NCBI GenBank assembly: GCA_911728435.2
Contig: CAJVRQ020000079.1
Location: 1-64,000, forward strand
Direction of reading: 5' to 3'
DNA length: 64,000 bases
Source: Apoderus coryli
Lineage: Eukaryota > Arthropoda > Insecta > Coleoptera > Attelabidae
Below, piece by piece: positions 1-10,569 of this stretch; within the stretch, counting starts at the first letter, position 1; each line of letters opens with the position of its first letter. The notes under the pieces are model-generated. The model made no database searches. It had not been told where the DNA came from and saw only the letters and a list, made by a program, of their open reading frames with translations. The translations under genes and the position numbers were made by a program.

Positions 1-1880
1 TCTAATTTGCTTTTTTATGCTTAATCTAATTTCTTTTGACTAATAAAATTTACTTTTAAATTCTAAGTGAGAAAACAGCTTTTTGGGAGCCATTTGAAAA
101 GTTTAATTCTAAATACAAAAATTTTAGTAACAAAACGCTCTAATTCGTTCTAATTTGCTTTTTTATGCTTAATCTAATTTCTTTTGACTAATAAAATTTA
201 CTTTTAACTTCTAAGTGAGAAAACAGCTTTTTGGGAGCCATTTGAAACGTTTAATTCTAAATAACAAAATTTTAGTAACAAAACGCTCTAATTCGTTCTA
301 ATTTGCTTTTTTATGCTTAATCTAATTTCTTTAGACTAATAAAATTTACTTTTAAATTCCAAGTGAGAAAACAGCTTTTTGGGAGCCATTTGAAAAGTTT
401 AATTCTAAATAACAAAATTTTAGTAACAAAACGCTCTAAATCGTTCTAATTTGCTTTTTTATGCTTAATCTAATTTCTTTTGACTAATAAAATTTACTTT
501 TAATTTCTAAGTGAGAAAACAGCTTTTTGGGAGCCATTTGAAAAGTTTAATTCTAAATAACAAAATTTTAGTAACAAAACGCTCTAAATCGTTCTAATTT
601 GCTTTTTTATGCTTAATCTAATTTCTTTAGACTAATAAAATTTACTTTTAAATTCCAAGTGAGAAAACAGCTTTTTGGGAGCATTTGATAAGTTTAATTC
701 TAAATAACAAAATTTTAGTAACAAAACGCTCTAATTCGTTCTAATTTGCTTTTTTATGCTTAATCTAATTTCTTTTGACTAATAAAATTTACTTTTAATT
801 TCTAAGTGAGAAAACAGCTTTTTGGGAGCCATTTGAAACGTTTAATTCTAAATAACAAAATTTTAGTAACAAAACGCTCTAATTCGTTCTAATTTGCTTT
901 TTTATGCTTAATCTAATTTCTTTAGACTAATAAAATTTACTTTTAAATTCCAAGTGAGAAAACAGCTTTTTGGGAGCCATTTGAAAAGTTTAATTCTAAA
1001 TAACAAAATTTTAGTAACAAAACGCGCTAATTCGTTGTAAATTGCTTATTTACGCTTAATCTAACTTATTTTCACTAATAAAATTTACTTTTAAATTCTA
1101 AGTAAGAAAACAGCTTTTTGGGAGCCATTTGAAAAGTTTAATTCTAAATAACAAAATTTTAGTAACAAAACGCTCTAATTCGTTCTAATTTGCTTTTTTA
1201 TGCTTAATCTAATTTCTTTAGACTAATAAAATTTACTTTTAAATTCCAAGTGTGAAAACAGCTTTTTGGGAGCCATTTGAAAAGTTTAATTCTAAATAAC
1301 AAAATTTTAGTAACAAAACGCGCTAATTCGTTGTAAATTGCTTATTTACGCTTAATCTAACTTATTTTCACTAATAAAATTTACTTTTAAATTCTAAGTA
1401 AGAAAACAGCTTTTTGGGAGCCATTTGAAAAGTTTAATTCTAAATAACAAAATTTTAGTAACAAAACGCTCTAATTCGTTCTAATTTGCTTTTTTATGCT
1501 TAATCTAATTTCTTTTGACTAATAAAATTTACTTTTAATGTCTAAGTGAGAAAACAGCTTTTTGGGAGCCATTTGAAGAGTTTAATTCTAAATAACAAAA
1601 TTTTAGTAACAAAACGCTCTAATTAGTTCTAATTTGCTTTTTTATGCTTAATCTAATTTCTTTTGACTAATAAAATTTACTTTTAAATTCTAAGTGAGAA
1701 AACAGTTTTTGGGAGCCATTTGAACGTTTAATTCTAAATATTAAAATTTTAGTAACAAAACGCGCTAATTCGTTCTAAATTGCTTATTTACGCTTAATCT
1801 AACTTATTTTCACTAATAAAATTTACTTTTAAATTCTAAGTGAGAAAACAGCTTTTTGTGAGCCATTTGAACGTTTAATT
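1..1880. repeat. Satellite segmental duplication, copy 1
   Basis: Private variants in this stretch recur 3396 bp downstream. TTTGATAAG-type monomers lie at 685 and 4081, and the rare AATTAGTTC variant lies at 1621 and 5017. The period corresponds to about 23 monomers. This copy is uninterrupted at the site where the LINE sits in the second copy. It starts at the window edge, so its true left limit is unknown. Confidence 0.8.
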
Positions 1881-3396
1881 CTAAATATTAAAATTTTAGT
1901 AACAAAACGCGCTAATTCGTTCTAAATTGCTTATTTACGCTTAATCTAACTTATTTTCACTAATAAAATTTACTTTTAAATTCTAAGTGAGGAAAACAGC
2001 TTTTTGGGAGCTATTTGAAACGTTTAATTCTAAATAACAATATTTTAGTAACAAAACGCGCTAATTCGTTCTAAATTGCTTATTTACGCTTAATCTAACT
2101 TATTTTCACTAATAAAATTTACTTTTAAATTCTAAGTAAGAAAACAGCTTTTTGGGAGCCATTTGAAAAGTTTAATTCTAAATAACAAAATTTTAGTAAC
2201 AAAACGCTCTAATTCGTTCTAATTTGCTTTTTTATGCTTAATCTAATTTCTTTTGACTAATAAAATTTACTTTTAATGTCTAAGTGAGAAAACAGCTTTT
2301 TGGGAGCCATTTGAAGAGTTTAATTCTAAATAACAAAATTTTAGTAACAAAACGCTCTAATTAGTTCTAATTTGCTTTTTTATGCTTAATCTAATTTCTT
2401 TTGACTAATAAAATTTACTTTTAAATTCTAAGTGAGAAAACAGTTTTTGGGAGCCATTTGAACGTTTAATTCTAAATATTAAAATTTTAGTAACAAAACG
2501 CGCTAATTCGTTCTAAATTGCTTATTTACGCTTAATCTAACTTATTTTCACTAATAAAATTTACTTTTAAATTCTAAGTGAGAAAACAGCTTTTTGTGAG
2601 CCATTTGAACGTTTAATTCTAAATATTAAAATTTTAGTAACAAAACGCGCTAATTCGTTCTAAATTGCTTATTTACGCTTAATCTAACTTATTTTCACTA
2701 ATAAAATTTACTTTTAAATTCTAAGTAAGAAAACAGCTTTTTGGGAGCCATTTGAAAAGTTTAATTCTAAATAACAAAATTTTAGTAACAAAACGCTCTA
2801 ATTCGTTCTAATTTGCTTTTTTATGCTTAATCTAATTTCTTTTGACTAATAAAATTTACTTTTAATGTCTAAGTGAGAAAACAGCTTTTTGGGAGCCATT
2901 TGAAACGTTTAATTCTAAATAACAAAATTTTAGTACCAAAACGCGCTAATTCGTTCTAAATTGCTTATTTACGCTTAATCTAACTTATTTCACTAATAAA
3001 ATTTACTTTTAAATTCTAAGTGAGAAAACAGCTTTTTGTGAGCCATTTGAACGTTTAATTCTAAATATCAAAATTTTAGTAACAAAACGCGCTAATTCGT
3101 TCTAAATTGCTTATTTACGCTTAATCTAACTTATTTTCACTAATAAAATTTACTTTTAAATTCTAAGTAAGAAAACAGCTTTTTGGGAGCCATTTGAAAA
3201 GTTTAATTCTAAATAACAAAATTTTAGTAACAAAACGCTCTAATTCGTTCTAATTTGCTTTTTTATGCTTAATCTAATTTCTTTTGACTAATAAAATTTA
3301 CTTTTAATTTCTAAGTGAGAAAACAGCTTTTTGGGAGCCATTTGAAACGTTTAATTCTAAATAACAAAATTTTAGTAACAAAACGCTCTAATTCGC

Positions 3397-5276
3397 TCTA
3401 ATTTGCTTTTTTATGCTTAATCTAATTTCTTTTGACTAATAAAATTTACTTTTAAATTCTAAGTGAGAAAACAGCTTTTTGGGAGCCATTTGAAAAGTTT
3501 AATTCTAAATAACAAAATTTTAGTAACAAAACGCTCTAATTCGTTCTAATTTGCTTTTTTATGCTTAATCTAATTTCTTTTGACTAATAAAATTTACTTT
3601 TAATTTCTAAGTGAGAAAACAGCTTTTGGGAGCCATTTGAAACGTTTAATTCTAAATAACAAAATTTTAGTAACAAAACGCTCTAATTCGTTCTAATTTG
3701 CTTTTTTATGCTTAATCTAATTTCTTTAGACTAATAAAATTTACTTTTAAATTCCAAGTGAGAAAACAGCTTTTTGGGAGCCATTTGAAAAGTTTAATTC
3801 TAAATAACAAAATTTTAGTAACAAAACGCTCTAAATCGTTCTAATTTGCTTTTTTATGCTTAATCTAATTTCTTTTGACTAATAAAATTTACTTTTAATT
3901 TCTAAGTGAGAAAACAGCTTTTTGGGAGCCATTTGAAAAGTTTAATTCTAAATAACAAAATTTTAGTAACAAAACGCTCTAAATCGTTCTAATTTGCTTT
4001 TTTATGCTTAATCTAATTTCTTTAGACTAATAAAATTTACTTTTAAATTCCAAGTGAGAAAACAGCTTTTTGGGAGCCATTTGATAAGTTTAATTCTAAA
4101 TAACAAAATTTTAGTAACAAAACGCTCTAATTCGTTCTAATTTGCTTTTTTATGCTTAATCTAATTTCTTTTGACTAATAAAATTTACTTTTAATTTCTA
4201 AGTGAGAAAACAGCTTTTTGGGAACCATTTGAAACGTTTAATTCTAAATAACAAAATTTTAGTAACAAAACGCTCTAATTCGTTCTAATTTGCTTTTTTA
4301 TGCTTAATCTAATTTCTTTAGACTAATAAAATTTACTTTTAAATTCCAAGTGAGAAAACAGCTTTTTGGGAGCCATTTGAAAAGTTTAATTCTAAATAAC
4401 AAAATTTTAGTAACAAAACGCGCTAATTCGTTGTAAATTGCTTATTTACGCTTAATCTAACTTATTTTCACTAATAAAATTTACTTTTAAATTCTAAGTA
4501 AGAAAACAGCTTTTTGGGAGCCATTTGAAAAGTTTAATTCTAAATAACAAAATTTTAGTAACAAAACGCTCTAATTCGTTCTAATTTGCTTTTTTATGCT
4601 TAATCTAATTTCTTTAGACTAATAAAATTTACTTTTAAATTCCAAGTGTGAAAACAGCTTTTTGGGAGCCATTTGAAAAGTTTAATTCTAAATAACAAAA
4701 TTTTAGTAACAAAACGCGCTAATTCGTTGTAAATTGCTTATTTACGCTTAATCTAACTTATTTTCACTAATAAAATTTACTTTTAAATTCTAAGTAAGAA
4801 AACAGCTTTTTGGGAGCCATTTGAAAAGTTTAATTCTAAATAACAAAATTTTAGTAACAAAACGCTCTAATTCGTTCTAATTTGCTTTTTTATGCTTAAT
4901 CTAATTTCTTTTGACTAATAAAATTTACTTTTAATGTCTAAGTGAGAAAACAGCTTTTTGGGAGCCATTTGAAGAGTTTAATTCTAAATAACAAAATTTT
5001 AGTAACAAAACGCTCTAATTAGTTCTAATTTGCTTTTTTATGCTTAATCTAATTTCTTTTGACTAATAAAATTTACTTTTAAATTCTAAGTGAGAAAACA
5101 GTTTTTGGGAGCCATTTGAACGTTTAATTCTAAATATTAAAATTTTAGTAACAAAACGCGCTAATTCGTTCTAAATTGCTTATTTACGCTTAATCTAACT
5201 TATTTTCACTAATAAAATTTACTTTTAAATTCTAAGTGAGAAAACAGCTTTTTGTGAGCCATTTGAACGTTTAATT
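3397..5276. repeat. Satellite segmental duplication, copy 2 (broken by LINE)
   Basis: Partner of the block at 1-1880, offset 3396 bp, with small differences such as a 1-2 base change in the T-run near 3625. It ends at the LINE 5' junction. The sequence resuming after the LINE (from 6625) continues the same satellite phase, so the LINE interrupted an intact satellite monomer. Confidence 0.8.
5271..5276. repeat. LINE target-site duplication, left copy (TTAATT)
   Basis: TTAATT directly precedes the first LINE base and recurs right after the LINE tail at 6619-6624. The satellite consensus has a single GTTTAATTCTAAAT here, so one copy is a duplication. The base before it (T at 5270, C at 6618) differs, which limits the duplication to 6 bp. 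Confidence 0.8.
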
Positions 5277-5278
5277 GT

Positions 5279-6433
5279 GGTCGCAACACTGTGTCCGCCA
5301 TCCATGATCTAATTTCGGGCATACTTGATGCATTCAATAAAAGGCAAAGTGCTCTCACGGTTTTCTGTGACTTGAGTAAGGCATTTGACTGCGTTCCCCA
5401 CGATATCTTGCTGCGGAAGCTCAAATATTATAAGTTTGATACTTCAAGCGTTAGTCTGTTGGCGAGTTTCTTGAGTGAACGTTTTCAGAAAGTACGCACT
5501 AACAAAGGAATATCGGAAAGTCTGCCAATTACAATTGGTGTGCCTCAAGGTTCTGTGTTGGGCCCACTGTTGTTTTTAATCTTTGTGAATGACTTACCGA
5601 TACAAAATCAAGAAAATCTTACGTTCGAACAGTTTGCGGATGACACTGCTTTCACATACAGAAATAATAATCTGGATATCGTTCTTGCTGAGTCTTCTCA
5701 GGCAGAATCTGCTGTTGCGAACTGGTTCGAATCTAATAAGCTCTTTCTGAATACCAATAAGACAATGCGAATGCTGTTTTCACTCAAGTCCAACGACAAT
5801 TACTGTGGTAGCGATGGTGTGGTAAGGTTCCTGGGCGTGTGGTTGGATCCTAAACTGAAATGGGATGAACACACGGAGATTATCTCAAGACGGTTGAGGT
5901 CGGGTGTGTTTGCCTTGCGCAACTTGTCTCAGTGTGCTTCAAAGAGTGTAGTGCGCACTGCTTATTTTGCTCTGGTTCACAGTCACATTGCGTATGCGAT
6001 TTTGATGTGGGGCCACGCAGCTGGTGCGTCGAGGGTATTTGGTATGCAAAGGAAAGCAGTTAGGGTTCTGGAGGGCCTCAAATATGGAGAGGATTGCAGA
6101 CGGGCTTTTATAGATAATAATATTCTGACACTCCCATCGTTGTTCATCCTCGAGAGCCTGATCTATGTAAAAAAAAATTGTGATGCATACAGCAGGTCTC
6201 AGGATCTGCACGGATATGAAACCAGATATAGGGATCACTTTATTGTCGAATATCAAAGACTTCAAAGATGTCAGAACGGACCAAACTATTTGGCTCCCAA
6301 GCTATATAATAAACTTCCTACTGAAGTCAAGTCCCTGTCGGACAAATTGTTTAAAACTAAGATTAAATCGTGGCTTCTATCAAAAGCCTTTTTTAGCGTG
6401 AATGACTATTTTAACAGTACTGTTATCGTGTAA
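5279..6433 (+). CDS. LINE reverse transcriptase, 5'-truncated, frame intact
   Basis: 384 codons from the first complete LINE codon (Gly, 5279) to TAA at 6431-6433. The GTG at 5291 is not a real start: in-frame residues GRNTV before it belong to the conserved GRxTVxAIHDL segment, so the frame was cut by truncation. Numbering from 5279: motif A DLSKAFD at 31-37 with the first catalytic Asp; motif B GVPQGSVLGP at 87-96; motif C FADD at 119-122 with the two catalytic Asp; thumb-region LNTNKT at 157-162 and RFLGVWLD at 183-190; the carboxy-terminal motif NYLAPKLYNKLP starts near 335. All three catalytic Asp are present and there is no internal stop or frameshift, which suggests a recent insertion. 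Without the endonuclease and the N-terminal fingers it cannot be autonomous and may be untranscribed. Confidence 0.9.
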   Translation, partial: GRNTVSAIHDLISGILDAFNKRQSALTVFCDLSKAFDCVPHDILLRKLKYYKFDTSSVSLLASFLSERFQKVRTNKGISESLPITIGVPQGSVLGPLLFLIFVNDLPIQNQENLTFEQFADDTAFTYRNNNLDIVLAESSQAESAVANWFESNKLFLNTNKTMRMLFSLKSNDNYCGSDGVVRFLGVWLDPKLKWDEHTEIISRRLRSGVFALRNLSQCASKSVVRTAYFALVHSHIAYAILMWGHAAGASRVFGMQRKAVRVLEGLKYGEDCRRAFIDNNILTLPSLFILESLIYVKKNCDAYSRSQDLHGYETRYRDHFIVEYQRLQRCQNGPNYLAPKLYNKLPTEVKSLSDKLFKTKIKSWLLSKAFFSVNDYFNSTVIV

Positions 6434-6594
6434 AATGTTTTATTGTGTGTACACTTTATAACTGTGATGTTATATGTTTATGAAAGACTCATGTAAATAG
6501 TATAAGTTGTGTTGTTTACTTGTACGCTTTATACATTGTGTTTGTTACCACTGACGATTGTAAGCATTACTGTAATGCATTAACATGAATAAAG
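6434..6594 (+). other. LINE 3' UTR
   Basis: About 160 bp of TG-rich non-coding sequence between the reverse-transcriptase stop codon and the TTAC tail. It contains a polyadenylation signal near its end. No further open frame or stable hairpin was recognised. Confidence 0.8.
6588..6593 (+). promoter_or_regulatory. Polyadenylation signal AATAAA (LINE)
   Basis: Canonical AATAAA one base before the TTAC tail, at the position where LINE transcripts end. Confidence 0.65.
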
Positions 6595-6618
6595 TTACTT
6601 ACTTACTTACTTACTTAC
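6595..6618 (+). repeat. LINE 3' microsatellite tail, (TTAC)6
   Basis: Six perfect TTAC units, followed by the right-hand TTAATT duplication. Short tandem tails mark the 3' ends of several LINE clades and are thought to form by slippage during target-primed reverse transcription. This fixes the element orientation as plus. Confidence 0.9.
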
Positions 6619-6624
6619 TTAATT
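6619..6624. repeat. LINE target-site duplication, right copy (TTAATT)
   Basis: Second copy of the 6-bp duplication; the satellite resumes in phase at 6625 (CTAAATATTAAAATTTT). Confidence 0.8.
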
Positions 6625-9600
6625 CTAAATATTAAAATTTTAGTAACAAAACGCGCTAATTCGTTCTAAATTGCTTATTTACGCTTAATCTAACTTATTT
6701 TCACTAATAAAATTTACTTTTAAATTCTAAGTGAGAAAACAGCTTTTTGGGAGCCATTTGAAAAGTTTAATTCTAAATAACAAAATTTTAGTAACAAAAC
6801 GCGCTAATTCGTTGTAAATTGCTTATTTACGCTTAATCTAACTTATTTTCACTAATAAAATTTACTTTTAAATTCTAAGTAAGAAAACAGCTTTTTGGGA
6901 GCCATTTGAAAAGTTTAATTCTAAATAACAAAATTTTAGTAACAAAACGCTCTAATTCGTTCTAATTTGCTTTTTTATGCTTAATCTAATTTCTTTTGAC
7001 TAATAAAATTTACTTTTAATGTCTAAGTGAGAAAACAGCTTTTTGGGAGCCATTTGAAACGTTTAATTCTAAATAACAAAATTTTAGTACCAAAACGCGC
7101 TAATTCGTTCTAAATTGCTTATTTACGCTTAATCTAACTTATTTTCACTAATAAAATTTACTTTTAAATTCTAAGTAAGAAAACAGCTTTTTGGGAGCCA
7201 TTTGAAAAGTTTAATTCTAAATAACAAAATTTTAGTAACAAAACGCTCTAATTCGTTCTAATTTGCTTTTTTATGCTTAATCTAATTTCTTTTGACTAAT
7301 AAAATTTACTTTTAATTTCTAAGTGAGAAAACAGCTTTTTGGGAGCCATTTGAAACGTTTAATTCTAAATAACAAAATTTTAGTAACAAAACGCTCTAAT
7401 TCGTTCTAATTTGCTTTTTTATGCTTAATCTAATTTCTTTTGACTAATAAAATTTACTTTTAAATTCTATGTGAGAAAACAGCTTTTTGGGAGCCATTTG
7501 AACGTTTAATTCTAAATATCAAAATTTTAGTAACAAAACGCGCTAATTCGTTCTAAATTGCTTATTTACGCTTAATCTAACTTATTTTCACTAATAAAAT
7601 TTACTTTTAAATTCTAAGTAAGAAAACAGCTTTTTGGGAGCCATTTGAAAAGTTTAATCCTAAATAACAAAATTTTAGTAACAAAACGCTCTAATTCGTT
7701 CTAATTTGCTTTTTTATGCTTAATCTAATTTCTTTTGACTAGTAAAATTTACTTTTAATGTCTAAGTGAGAAAACAGCTTTTTGGGAGCCATTTGAAACG
7801 TTTAATTCTAAATAACAAAATTTTAGTACCAAAACGCGCTAATTCGTTCTAAATTGCTTATTTACGCTTAATCTAACTTATTTTCACTAATAAAATTTAC
7901 TTTTAACTTCTAAGTGAGAAAACAGCTTTTTGTGAGCCATTTGAACGTTTAATTCTAAATATCAAAATTTTAGTAACAAAACGCGCTAATTCGTTCTAAA
8001 TTGCTTATTTACGCTTAATCTAACTTATTTTCACTAATAAAATTTACTTTTAAATTCTAAGTAAGAAAACAGCTTTTTGGGAGCCATTTGAAAAGTTTAA
8101 TTCTAAATAACAAAATTTTAGTAACAAAACGCTCTAATTCGTTCTAATTTGCTTTTTTATGCTTAATCTAATTTCTTTTGACTAATAAAATTTACTTTTA
8201 ATTTCTAAGTGAGAAAACAGCTTTTTGGGAGCCATTTGAAACGTTTAATTCTAAATAACAAAATTTTAGTAACAAAACGCTCTAATTCGTTCTAATTTGC
8301 TTTTTTATGCTTAATCTAATTTCTTTTGACTAATAAAATTTACTTTTAAATTCTAAGTGAGAAAACAGCTTTTTGGGAGCCATTTGAAAAGTTTAATTCT
8401 AAATAACAAAATTTTAGTAACAAAACGCTCTAATTCGTTCTAATTTGCTTTTTTATGCTTAATCTAATTTCTTTTGACTAATAAAATTTACTTTTAATTT
8501 CTAAGTGAGAAAACAGCTTTTTGGGAGCCATTTGAAACGTTTAATTCTAAATAACAAAATTTTAGTAACAAAACGCTCTAATTCGTTCTAATTTGCTTTT
8601 TTATGCTTAATCTAATTTCTTTCGACTAATAAAATTTACTTTTAAATTCCAAGTGAGAAAACAGCTTTTTGGGAGCCATTTGAAAAGTTTAATTCTAAAT
8701 AACAAAATTTTAGTAACAAAACGCGCTAATTCGTTCTAAATTGCTTATTTACGCTTAATCTAACTTATTTTCACTAATAAAATTTACTTTTAAATTCCAA
8801 GTGAGAAAACAGCTTTTTGGGAGCCATTTGAAAAGTTTAATTCTAAATAACAAAATTTTAGTAACAAAACGCGCTAATTCGTTCTAAATTGCTTATTTAC
8901 GCTTAATCTAACTTATTTTCACTAATAAAATTTACTTTTAAATTCTAAGTGTGAAAACAGCTTTTTGGGAGCCATTTGAAAAGTTTAATTCTAAATAACA
9001 AAATTTTAGTAACAAAACGCGCTAAATCGTTCTAATTTGTTTTTTTATGCTTAATCTAATTTCTTTAGACTAATAAAATTTACTTTTAATTTCTAAGTGA
9101 GAAAACAGCTTTTAGGGAGCCATTTGAAAAGTTTAATTCTAAATAACAAAATTTTAGTAACAAAACGCGCTAATTCGTTGTAAATTGCTTATTTACGCTT
9201 AATCTAACTTATTTTCACTAATAAAATTTACTTTTAAATTCTAAGTGAGAAAACAGCTTTTTGGGAGCCATTTGAACGTTTAATTCTAAATAACAAAATT
9301 TTAGTAACAAAACGCGCTAATTCGTTGTAAATTGCTTATTTACGCTTAATCTAACTTATTTTCACTAATAAAATTTACTTTTAAATTCTAAGTATGAAAA
9401 CAGCTTTTTGGGAGCCATTTGAAAAGTTTAATTCTAAATAACAAAATTTTATTAACAAAACGCTCTAATTCGTTCTAATTTGCTTTTTTATGCTTAATCT
9501 AATTTCTTTTGACTAATAAAATTTACTTTTAATTTCTAAGTGAGAAAACAGCTTTTTGGGAGCCATTTGAAAAGTTTAATTATAAATAACAAAATTTTAG

Positions 9601-10569
9601 TAACAAAACGCTCTCATTCGTTCTAATTTGCTTTTTTATGCTTAATCTAATTTCTTTTGACTAATAAAATTTACTTTTAATTTCTAAGTGAGAAAACAGC
9701 TTTTTGGGAGCCATTTGAAAAGTTTAATTCTAAATAACAAAATTTTAGTAACAAAACGCTCTAAATCGTTCTAATTTGCTTTTTTATGCTTAATCTAATT
9801 TCTTTAGACTAATAAAATTTACTTTTAAATTCCAAGTGAGAAAACAGCTTTTTGGGAGCCATTTGAAAAGTTTAATTCTAAATAACAAAATTTTAGTAAC
9901 AAAACGCGCTAATTCGTTCTAAATTGCTTATTTACGCTTAATCTAACTTATTTTCACTAATAAAATTTACTTTTAAATTCTAAGTGTGAAAACAGCTTTT
10001 TGGGAGCCATTTGTAAAGTTTAATTCTAAATAACAAAATTTTAGTAACAAAACGCGCTAATTCGTTGTAAATTGCTTATTTACGCTTAATCTAACTTATT
10101 TTCACTAATAAAATTTACTTTTAAATTCTAAGGAAGAAAACAGCTTTTTGGGAGCCATTTGAAAAGTTTAATTCTAAATAACAAAATTTTAGTAACAAAA
10201 CGCTCTAATTCGTTCTAATTTGCTTTTTTATGCTTAATCTAATTTCTTTTGACTAATAAAATTTACTTTTAATTTCTAAGTGAGAAAACAGCTTTTTGGG
10301 AGCCATTTGAAACGTTTAATTCTAAATAACAAAATTTTAGTAACAAAACGCTCTAATTCGTTCTAATTTGCTTTTTTATGCTTAATCTAGTTTCTTTTGA
10401 CTAATAAAATTTACTTTTAAATTCTAAGTGAGAAAACAGCTTTTTGGGAGCCATTTGAATTCTAAATATCAAAATTTTAGTAACAAAACGCGCTAATTCG
10501 TTCTAAATTGCTTATTTACGCTTAATCTAACTTATTTTCACTAATAAAATTTACTTTTAAATTCTAAGT

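Larger units (their letters stand above)
1..5276. repeat. 148-bp AT-rich satellite array, left block
   Basis: Head-to-tail monomers of 147-148 bp; the motif TCTAATTTGC recurs at 1, 149 and 297. Two main monomer classes are interspersed. Class 1 carries GCTCTAATTCG followed by TTCTAATTTGCTTTTTTATG. Class 2 carries GCGCTAATTCG followed by TTCTAAATTGCTTATTTACG and usually has one base fewer near TTTGAACG. One counted class 1 monomer is about 24% GC. No coding potential: the short open frames are translations of satellite sequence. The block ends exactly where a LINE has inserted. It contains a 3396-bp duplication, annotated separately. Confidence 0.98.
5277..6618 (+). mobile_element. 5'-truncated non-LTR retrotransposon (LINE), Jockey/CR1-like
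   Basis: A 1342-bp insertion in the satellite. It holds the 3' part of a LINE: reverse transcriptase from just before motif A to the end of the frame, a short 3' UTR with AATAAA, and a terminal TTAC microsatellite instead of a poly(A) tail. A 6-bp TTAATT duplication flanks it. The endonuclease and the N-terminal part of the reverse transcriptase are missing, as expected from aborted target-primed reverse transcription. The carboxy-terminal domain with an APKLYNKLP motif is typical of arthropod Jockey/CR1-group elements; a tandem 3' tail is known in CR1/L2/I-type elements. The exact clade is unresolved. Confidence 0.95.

Noticed and set aside
1..5276. Promoters or TATA boxes in the satellite
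   Set aside because: TATA-like strings are expected by chance at about 24% GC and have no associated gene.
5291..5293. GTG as the start codon of the reverse transcriptase
   Set aside because: The conserved reverse-transcriptase segment GRNTVSAIHDL runs through it in frame from 5279, and eukaryotic LINEs do not start there. The frame is simply truncated.
5209..5424. 71-residue minus-strand open frame
   Set aside because: It spans the satellite/LINE junction on the strand opposite the reverse transcriptase and has no family resemblance.
5939..6401. Short open frames overlapping the end of the LINE (minus 5939-6265, plus 6180-6401)
   Set aside because: They are shadows of the reverse-transcriptase frame.
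6595..6620. Telomere-like repeat (TTAC)n
   Set aside because: Only six units, located exactly at the 3' end of a LINE after AATAAA, so it is the element's tail.
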